Assembly (NCBI GenBank): GCA_038231495.1
Contig: JBBRLG010000523.1
Location: 1 to 5,261, forward strand
Source: JBBRLG01 sp038231495
GTDB lineage: Bacteria > Planctomycetota > Planctomycetia > Gemmatales > Gemmataceae
DNA length: 5,261 bases
Direction: 5' to 3'
In this document: positions 1-5,261 of the stretch, in pieces
Layout of the letters: every line of letters begins with the position of its first letter
How positions within the stretch are numbered: position 1 is the stretch's first letter
Program-made: the position numbers and the translations under genes
The notes under the pieces: generated by a model
What the model was told of the DNA's origin: nothing
Database searches by the model: none
What the model saw: the letters and a program-made list of their open reading frames with translations, nothing else

Positions 1-325
1 CCGGGTCGCCGCCGCGGGGCTGCCGCGGCCGATCACCCTGGTGTTGGACAATGCCCGTTACCAGCGCTGCGAACTCGTGCAGTCGTTGGCCCGCTGCCTG
101 AAAATCGAACTGCTGTTTCGGCCCAGTTATTCGCCCAACCGGAACCTAATCGAGCGCCTGGGGAAGTTCGTCAAGAAGGAGTGCTTGGCTTCCAAATACC
201 TGGCGACGTACGACGGATTCACGGCAGCGATTGACGCGGGCTTGGAGGACCTCCCCACTAAACCTAAGGCCAAGATGGATACACTGTTAACGCTCAACTT
301 TCAGACCTTTGAAGATGAGCCAATC

Positions 326-343
<18 letters not shown>
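1..343 (+). mobile_element. Right part of an IS630-type insertion sequence
   Basis: The element carries the transposase above and runs off the left edge. Its right boundary is not directly visible. IS630 elements insert at TA, and TA dinucleotides occur at 340-341 and 342-343, just past the transposase stop and at the point where GlnRS family homology has already ended. I place the boundary there by inference. The terminal inverted repeat would then have to overlap the last transposase codons. The other end, needed to confirm the repeat, is outside the window. Confidence 0.5.
2..337 (+). CDS. IS630-family transposase, C-terminal part (5' end outside window)
   Basis: This is the C-terminal 111 residues of a DDE transposase of the IS630/Tc1-mariner type, which cuts and joins element ends at TA targets. 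The frame is open from base 2, so the gene begins outside the window; the GTG at 41 is internal. Two catalytic acidic residues are visible: Asp in VLDNARYQ (about visible residue 16) and Glu in SPNRNLIERLGKF (about residue 51). The 34 residues between them are the DD34E spacing known for IS630. The first catalytic Asp would lie upstream of the window. The basic FVKKE segment after the Glu and the terminal NFQTFEDEPILTA are typical of the family, so the C-terminus looks complete. The TGA stop lies inside the last codons of the convergent glnS gene, leaving no separate space for an IS end. Family assignment is firm; whether the element is still active cannot be judged here. Confidence 0.92.
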
Positions 344-2044
<1,701 letters not shown>

Positions 2045-2052
2045 GAATGCGA

Positions 2053-2060
2053 TCTCCTCT
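2053..2060 (-). promoter_or_regulatory. Ribosome binding site of glnS
   Basis: AGAGGAGA on the minus strand, with the GGAG core 9 nt from the ATG at 2044. It decides the start codon, because no comparable site precedes the longer in-frame reading that would begin at 2152. Confidence 0.8.
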
Positions 2061-2112
2061 GCTCGGTCGAATACCTCAATGCAATAGGTGGTTACTCTTT
2101 TGTTTGCAGTCG

Positions 2113-3675
2113 TTACAAACGTGCCAGGGCGCGGTCGCTGCGGGCCAGGCACCTCTCCTTGCCGAGAATGGCCAGCGTCTCGAACAGGCCGAAGCCGACG
2201 CCCTTGCCCGTCACGGCGACGCGAGCCGCGTGGACGATCTGGCCTAGTTCAATCTTCTCTGCCGCGACGAAATCGTGCAGCAGCTTTTCCAGCGCCGCCG
2301 GGTCGAACGTCTCTGCCGCGGCCAGACGTTCCCGGAGCTTCGCAAGCAACGCGCGCGCCTCCGGCGGCTTGCGCAGACGCTTCTCGAACGCCTTCTCGTC
2401 GTAGGCGAGTTGGTCGTCGGCGACGAAGAAGTCGCGGTAGTCCAGGATGTCGCCGGCCGTCTTGAGGCGGTCGCCGGCAGCCTGCACGATGGCACGAACT
2501 TTGGCCGTGTCCGCGGCACTCGGCTCCGACGGAACCAGCGCCGCCTTGCGCAAGAACGGCGTCACCAATGCGGTTTTCTCATCGACCGGCAGCTGCTGCA
2601 TGTAGTGATCCTGGAACGCCGACAGCTTCTTGCAATCGAAGCTCGCGGCAGCGCTATTCACCTTTTCCAGGCTGAATTTAGCCAGCATCTCGGCGCGCGT
2701 GAAGAACTCCGTCTTGTCGTCCAGCGCCCAGCCCAGCAGCAACAGGTAGTTGACCACCGCGTCGGGCAGGTAGCCGACCTGCTCGTAGAAATCGACGATC
2801 ACCGGGTTAAAAGTTTCCGCGGCGGTCTTCAGGCCGACCTGAGCCGCGACGGTCTGGCCGTGGTCGAAAACCTTTTTGAAATCCGGGTTCTTCAAATACT
2901 GGGCGAGGTTGCGCTTGCTCAACTTTTTCTTGCTGCCCGGCTCGGCGACGAACGGCACGTGGGCGTACTCCGGCGGCTCGTAGCCGAGGCCGCGCGCGAT
3001 GAAGATTTGCCGCGGCGTGTTCGACAGGTGCTCTTCCGCGCGGATGACGTGCGTGATCTGCATGTCGTGATCGTCCACGACCGACGCGAGGTTGTAGAGG
3101 CACGAGCCGTCGGCACGCTGAATGACGTGGTCCTGCTCCTGCGCCCAACTAACCTCCATCGCTCCGCGGATGTGGTCGTTAAACTTGCACGAACCCTCGC
3201 GCGGCATCCTAAGCCGTACGACGCCGCGGCGGCCTTCCATCTCAAAATGCTTGCGCTGGGCGTCGGTCTCGCCCATCCATTTGCGGCTGTAATGGTAGAG
3301 GCGTTTTTCGGCCTCGGCCGCCTCGCGCTCCGTCTTCACTTCTTCCGGCCTGGCGTAGTCGTGGTAGGCGAACCCCTTCGCGATCAGCGTCTGCACCGCG
3401 GCGCGGTAACGCTCCAGCTTTTGCGACTGGTAATAGGGGCCGTGCGGTCCGCCGACCTCGGCACCCTCGTCCCAGGTGATGCCGAGCCACTTGAAGCCGT
3501 GCAGGATCGGGGCGAGCGCCTCGGCGACGTTGCGGTTGGCGTCGGTGTCGTCGATGCGCAGGATGAACTGGCCGCCGTGTTTGCGGGCGAACAGGTAATT
3601 GAACAGGGCGGTGCGGACGCCGCCGATGTGCAGGTAGCCGGTGGGGCTGGGCGCGAACCGTGTGCGGACGAGCAT
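2113..3675 (-). CDS. gltX: Glutamyl-tRNA synthetase (GluRS)
   Basis: Cytoplasmic class I synthetase charging tRNA-Glu with glutamate; its product also feeds tetrapyrrole synthesis where that route uses Glu-tRNA. The 520-residue product opens with TRFAPSPTGYLHIGGVRTAL (HIGH motif as HIGG, 16-19), then LRIDDTD (39-45), and has the KMSKS loop as KKLSKRN (250-256). The C-terminal helical anticodon-binding part ends in the conserved pattern VAVTGKGVGFGLFETLAILG (487-505). Two deviations from E. coli GluRS (about 471 residues) are visible. The zinc-binding cysteines near residue 105 are missing (AYHDYARPEE instead of a YxCxC form), and about 33 extra residues lie between the KMSKS loop and GYLPDA (301-306). 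The ATG at 3675 is preferred: GGGAAAGG sits 5 nt upstream and the protein then begins directly at the family N-terminus. An upstream in-frame ATG at 3708 has no such site. It is the first gene of the gltX-glnS pair. Confidence 0.97.
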   Translation of the reverse strand: MLVRTRFAPSPTGYLHIGGVRTALFNYLFARKHGGQFILRIDDTDANRNVAEALAPILHGFKWLGITWDEGAEVGGPHGPYYQSQKLERYRAAVQTLIAKGFAYHDYARPEEVKTEREAAEAEKRLYHYSRKWMGETDAQRKHFEMEGRRGVVRLRMPREGSCKFNDHIRGAMEVSWAQEQDHVIQRADGSCLYNLASVVDDHDMQITHVIRAEEHLSNTPRQIFIARGLGYEPPEYAHVPFVAEPGSKKKLSKRNLAQYLKNPDFKKVFDHGQTVAAQVGLKTAAETFNPVIVDFYEQVGYLPDAVVNYLLLLGWALDDKTEFFTRAEMLAKFSLEKVNSAAASFDCKKLSAFQDHYMQQLPVDEKTALVTPFLRKAALVPSEPSAADTAKVRAIVQAAGDRLKTAGDILDYRDFFVADDQLAYDEKAFEKRLRKPPEARALLAKLRERLAAAETFDPAALEKLLHDFVAAEKIELGQIVHAARVAVTGKGVGFGLFETLAILGKERCLARSDRALARL

Positions 3676-3680
3676 AAGTA

Positions 3681-3688
3681 CCTTTCCC
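3681..3688 (-). promoter_or_regulatory. Ribosome binding site of gltX
   Basis: GGGAAAGG on the minus strand ends 5 nt before the ATG at 3675. It supports that start over the in-frame ATG at 3708, which is preceded by TCCTGACTCTTC with no purine-rich site. Confidence 0.6.
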
Positions 3689-3716
3689 TGGAGGGAGGAT
3701 CGCTGCATGAAGAGTC

Positions 3717-3745
3717 AGGATAGACGTTTGATGCCCGCGGGGCAA
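3717..3745 (-). promoter_or_regulatory. Putative sigma-70-type promoter of gltX-glnS
   Basis: On the minus strand TTGCCC (3745-3740) is separated by exactly 17 nt from TATCCT (3722-3717). This gives a start site near 3710 and a leader of about 35 nt before the gltX ATG at 3675. The hexamers match the housekeeping consensus only in part (4 of 6 each), so this is a plausible prediction from spacing and position. The -35 box lies inside a GGCAAT half-site, so a protein bound there could control the operon. Confidence 0.4.
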
Positions 3746-3786
3746 TTGATTGCCGCTTGCGGCTTTGCACAGCCGAATGCGGCAAT
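3741..3786. repeat. GGCAAT half-site cluster and palindrome
   Basis: Three copies of GGCAAT occur in alternating orientation: 3741-3746 (plus), 3749-3754 (minus, as ATTGCC) and 3781-3786 (plus). The second and third form the outer arms of a hairpin, ATTGCCGC (3749-3756) against GCGGCAAT (3779-3786), with an inner stem CGGCT (3760-3764) against AGCCG (3771-3775). The first and second form GGCAAT-TG-ATTGCC. No T-run follows on either strand, so a terminator is unlikely. The arrangement fits an operator, or a leader structure if transcription starts further upstream. Confidence 0.5.
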
Positions 3787-3809
3787 TCGACCGTGGTTTC
3801 TACCCCCAA

Positions 3810-3875
3810 GGCGGCCGATAGTCCGCCGTGGCTCCCGCTGGACCTCGACGCGACCACGGCGCACTATCGTCCGCC
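3810..3875. repeat. 22-bp near-perfect inverted repeat with 22-nt spacer
   Basis: The arm at 3810-3831 pairs with 3854-3875 at 20 of 22 positions; the mismatches are C3823/C3862 and C3815/T3870. The innermost arms read CGCCGTGG and CCACGGCG. No T-run follows either arm. The repeat lies about 67-132 bp upstream of the predicted sigma-54 start at 3942, the range where activators of sigma-54 promoters usually bind. The role as an activator site is inference from position only; it could also be a remnant mobile-element repeat. Confidence 0.6.
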
Positions 3876-3915
3876 ACTCGCCTTTCCGCAACTGTTTCTT
3901 AATTTGCGGAGGGAA

Positions 3916-3931
3916 TGGCAAGGAAGTTGCA
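3916..3931 (+). promoter_or_regulatory. Putative sigma-54 (RpoN) -24/-12 promoter
   Basis: TGGCAAGGAAGTTGCA matches the sigma-54 consensus TGGCACGNNNNTTGCW except for one base (A for C at the sixth position). The invariant GG (3917-3918) and GC (3929-3930) are separated by the required 10 nt. The predicted start is near 3942. It points away from gltX, towards a region with no conventional gene that ends in a strong hairpin at 4134-4165. Such promoters need an ATP-driven enhancer-binding activator, and the inverted repeat upstream is a candidate site. Confidence 0.55.
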
Positions 3932-3941
3932 TTAGGAAGAA

Positions 3942-4168
3942 GCATGCGGTTCGCTCCGTTAGCCAAACCTGGCCCGAAGCGGCGCAATGGAACTACGGCA
4001 CCCCTTTAGGAGTGCCACGGGTCTCGCTGGAGGATTGGTCCTATTGGCTGTAGGCGCTGGCCGACGGATTGACCTCCAGCGATTTATCTGAGTGACGACG
4101 GCACGGCTTGGGCCGTGTTCGCCGTTGCTTCAAGAAAGGGACCGGGAGATTTCCCGGTCCCTTTCCTT
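3942..4168 (+). ncRNA. Predicted structured transcript from the sigma-54 promoter (small RNA or short mRNA)
   Basis: The unit is defined by the predicted sigma-54 start and by the terminator-like hairpin at 4134-4165, giving about 225 nt. Between them at least three further stems can be drawn. 3997-4004 pairs with 4009-4016, with a UUUA loop and one mismatch. 4024-4033 pairs perfectly over 10 bp with 4073-4082, enclosing smaller stems. 4102-4107 pairs with 4112-4117 and is capped by UUGG, with outer pairs 4096-4101 to 4122-4127. I do not recognise a known RNA family. A 34-codon ORF overlaps the first two hairpins, so the transcript may instead be, or also be, an mRNA. Existence as an RNA is inference from promoter, structure and terminator together. 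Confidence 0.35.
3987..4091 (+). CDS. Possible 34-residue membrane mini-protein
   Basis: ATG at 3987 to TGA at 4089-4091. The reading has a short basic N-terminus (MELRHPFR), a hydrophobic glycine-rich core ATGLAGGLVLLAVGAG at residues 10-25, and a basic tail beginning RRIDLQRF. Such an arrangement would suit a single short membrane segment with positive ends. It lies wholly inside the predicted sigma-54 transcript, about 45 nt from its start. Against it: no Shine-Dalgarno sequence precedes the ATG (GAAGCGGCGCA), third-base use is not clearly biased to G/C, and the same bases form two hairpins. No family is recognised, and chance is a real possibility. Confidence 0.22.
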   Translation: MELRHPFRSATGLAGGLVLLAVGAGRRIDLQRFI

Positions 4169-4170
4169 CT
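4134..4170 (+). terminator. Strong terminator-like hairpin, probably bidirectional
   Basis: A perfect 14-bp stem pairs 4134-4147 (GAAAGGGACCGGGA) with 4152-4165 (TCCCGGTCCCTTTC) around a GATT loop. The T-rich run after it is imperfect (CTTTCCTTCT on plus, CCCTTTCTTGAA on minus). It sits between the predicted plus-strand unit starting at 3942 and the minus-strand DUF4214 remnant ending at 4215, so it can end transcripts from both sides. Confidence 0.75.
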
Positions 4171-4214
4171 GACATGCGCGCCGTTCGGTAAGATCGGCGT
4201 CAACTCCGGGGGTT

Positions 4215-4520
4215 TCACGCCCGGTTGAAGTACTCGCCGCTGCTGTAGATGCCGGCGTTGATCTGCTCGTCGGCCGCACCTTGCAGGAGCATGACCACCC
4301 AGTCGGTCGCCCCGAAGTCGGGGCCGCGGCGCAGCACGTTTTGATAGTCCGCCGCCACCAGGTTCTTACGGTACTCCAGGCTGCTCAGGATCGCTGTTGC
4401 AATCTGATCGCGGGTGCCGCCGTTGGCCAGGCTGTTGGTGAAGAACGCCTGACCGTTGGCGTCCAACGGCCGGTTCAACAGGTCCTGGAAAACGCTTTGC
4501 ACATAAGCGTTGGCGTCGCC
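4215..4520 (-). pseudogene. DUF4214-domain protein, C-terminal remnant
   Basis: About 101 codons remain, beginning GDANAYVQSVFQDLLNRPLD and ending SSGEYFNRA before TGA. They resemble two DUF4214-type repeats. The first (residues 5-57) has the YxxxLFxDLLxRxxDxxG start, a polar loop, then AILSSLEYRKNLV. The second, slightly shorter (60-101), has YQNVLRRGPDFGATDWVVMLLQG, then INAGIYSSGEYF. Such repeats are known from the C-terminal ends of large secreted or surface proteins, notably in planctomycetes and cyanobacteria, so a long N-terminal part should precede them. Here the frame is closed by TAG at 4523-4521, directly at the junction with an integrase fragment. A GTG at 4502 could start a 95-residue protein, but there is no ribosome binding site. 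I read this as the intact tail of a gene whose front was deleted. The hairpin at 4134-4165 was probably its terminator. Confidence 0.75.
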
Positions 4521-5062
4521 CTATGGGTCAGAAACTGCTCGACTTCCGCCGCCCGCATGTCCCGCGGATGCCGTTTGTCGTGAAACAGGATGTAGTGTTT
4601 CACCCCCCGCACAGAGCTATCCTCCGTGGTCGCCGCGTAAGGCCCCAACCGCAGGACCTGCCGCATTTGATCGAGCAGCAACGGCGGCCGCGGTTGCGGC
4701 AACTCACCGACGTTCTGTCGTAGTACCTCCGGATACAGCAGTCGCAGCGCGATCCGCGCCGCCTCAAGCGCCGCTCATGGATTCTTCCGCGTTTGCGCGA
4801 CGTGCTGGAGAAAGGCGTCAAGCGCCGCCGGTCCCAGTTCGCGTGGCTGCCGCTTGCCATGAAAGTTGATGTAGGCCACGATCCACCTGGCCAGCGTTTC
4901 GATCCAGGATTCCGGCTGACCGACCGCGCGGGCAGCGGCACGGAACTGATCGAGCAAGCGCGGCGGTGGAGATGTGGCACTAGCGGTGAGTGGAGCGTCG
5001 TCGGACAGGATAGAATCCTCCTGAGTGACATAGACACCTGTCCCGTGTTCAGATGTACACAT
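4521..5062 (-). pseudogene. Integron/phage-type tyrosine recombinase remnant: two tandem N-terminal SAM-like domains
   Basis: Reading from the ATG at 5062, residues 36-89 form an integrase N-terminal SAM-like (core-binding) domain (LLDQFR, then YINFHGKRQPRELG, DAFLQH). An in-frame TGA at 4777-4775 follows (codon 96). The same frame continues without shift: AALEAARIALRLLYPEVL (97-114), then a second SAM-like domain from about 128 (LLLDQMRQVLRL, YILFHDKRHPRDM, AEVEQFLTH at 172-180). Both domains share LLDQ, FHxKRxPRxx and FLxH. These domains normally grip the core site next to the catalytic Arg-His-Arg-Tyr domain. That domain is absent: homology ends at about 4523, where DUF4214 sequence begins in another frame, and the readthrough frame ends at 4475. 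The TGA probably replaces a TGG. The reading is open over about 540 bases except for this codon, so decay looks recent. The start is uncertain (see the sites at 5017-5022 and 5053-5081). Confidence 0.75.
5017..5022 (-). promoter_or_regulatory. Strong Shine-Dalgarno inside the integrase reading frame
   Basis: AGGAGG on the minus strand lies 8 nt before an in-frame CTG codon (5008-5006; residue 19 of the longer reading). It suggests that the original start was at or near this codon rather than at the ATG 5062. CTG is a rare start, so it may be a mutated ATG or GTG. Confidence 0.4.
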
Positions 5063-5081
5063 GACGATCCACCGCTGTCAA
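5053..5081 (-). promoter_or_regulatory. Weak promoter candidate for the integrase remnant
   Basis: A perfect TTGACA (5081-5076) on the minus strand is followed after 17-18 nt by GTACAT/TACATC (5058-5052), a poor -10 match. Transcription would start near 5045, inside the longer reading frame, which would favour the AGGAGG/CTG start at 5008. Confidence 0.25.
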
Positions 5082-5197
5082 GAAAAAAACCAGAAAAAGG
5101 GTCGCGCCTGCTTGCCAAATGCGGAAGGGGCTGTTTGGTCGTGACTCCACCGACCTTCCTGCGGTGTTTCCGGCCTGGTTTGGTGGCAGGAGTACCT

Positions 5198-5203
5198 GGA
5201 GGG
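5198..5203 (+). promoter_or_regulatory. Ribosome binding site before TTG 5211
   Basis: GGAGGG on the plus strand ends 7-8 nt before TTG 5211. It is the main reason for choosing that start codon for the partial gene at the right edge. Confidence 0.4.
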
Positions 5204-5210
5204 AAGGGCC

Positions 5211-5261
5211 TTGATCGAACCAGACTGGTCGCTGTGCGCGTGTCGAAATCCCGCGTGTGCC
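5211..5261 (+). CDS. Possible start of a zinc-ribbon, transposase-like gene (3' end outside window)
   Basis: Seventeen codons read (M/L)IEPDWSLCACRNPACA up to the window edge. The CxCxNPxC cysteine cluster resembles the N-terminal zinc ribbon of transposase-like proteins of the IS1 kind, in which a second cysteine pair follows further on. The start is a TTG preceded by GGAGGG at good spacing. The same frame is open upstream to a TGA near 5140 but has no better start. It is divergent from the integrase remnant; the 148 bases between them (5063-5210) show only a weak GGTCG/CGACC stem at 5137-5155. The fragment is too short for a firm family assignment. Confidence 0.33.
   Translation, partial: MIEPDWSLCACRNPACA

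Noticed and set aside
2275..3723. A 482-codon open reading frame on the plus strand opposite gltX
   Set aside because: The minus strand encodes an unmistakable GluRS over the same bases. The antisense reading has no recognisable domain and is the usual by-product of GC-rich codon use.
3715..3987. A 90-codon minus-strand reading upstream of gltX
   Set aside because: It is basic and low in information, with no family likeness. It overlaps the large inverted repeat, the GGCAAT palindrome and the predicted gltX promoter, which explain the region better.
3944..4009. A short plus-strand ORF starting ATGCGGTTCGCT with AGGAAG upstream
   Set aside because: The predicted sigma-54 start is at about 3942, so the apparent ribosome binding site would not be in the transcript. 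The 21-codon product is an Arg/Pro/Lys-rich reading without features.
3757..4053. A 98-codon plus-strand reading across the sigma-54 promoter
   Set aside because: The promoter box and the large inverted repeat lie inside it, it has no recognisable domain, and it would begin upstream of the predicted start site.
4775..4777. TGA in the integrase frame as selenocysteine or a reassigned Trp codon
   Set aside because: TGA appears to serve as a normal stop elsewhere in the window (transposase, DUF4214 remnant). The integrase is also truncated, so a nonsense mutation in a pseudogene is simpler.

Overview
The window looks like chromosomal DNA of a GC-rich bacterium, most likely a planctomycete or a relative. 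This is inferred from the DUF4214-type protein remnant, the GluRS architecture (a long insert after the KMSKS loop and no zinc cysteines), the pairing of GluRS with a true GlnRS, a good sigma-54 promoter, and the integron-type integrase and transposon debris. No rRNA or other decisive marker is present.

Layout. (1) Positions 1-337, plus strand: the 3' end of an IS630-family (DD34E) transposase cut by the window edge. Its last 12 bases overlap the 3' end of glnS. (2) Positions 326-3675, minus strand: a two-gene unit, gltX (glutamyl-tRNA synthetase) followed 68 bp later by glnS (glutaminyl-tRNA synthetase), with no visible terminator between them. Together they charge tRNA-Glu and tRNA-Gln directly. 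(3) Positions 3676-4214: no conventional gene, but the most structured part of the window. It holds a likely gltX promoter, a cluster of GGCAAT half-sites in a palindrome, a 22-bp near-perfect inverted repeat, a close sigma-54 (-24/-12) promoter match on the plus strand, about 200 bases predicted to fold into several hairpins and also carrying a 34-codon ORF with a hydrophobic core, and a strong 14-bp terminator-like hairpin. (4) Positions 4215-5062, minus strand: two gene remnants fused head to tail. Upstream is the N-terminal part of an integron/phage-type tyrosine recombinase with two tandem SAM-like domains, broken by an in-frame TGA. Downstream is the C-terminal end of a DUF4214 protein. 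(5) Positions 5211-5261, plus strand: possibly the first 17 codons of a zinc-ribbon, transposase-like gene, cut by the window edge.

The core is therefore a housekeeping aminoacyl-tRNA synthetase operon squeezed between mobile-element debris on both sides. The best candidate for something undescribed is the 3741-4170 unit: inverted-repeat sites upstream, a sigma-54 promoter, a structured transcript of about 225 nt (small RNA or mini-protein mRNA), and a terminator. It is divergent from gltX.
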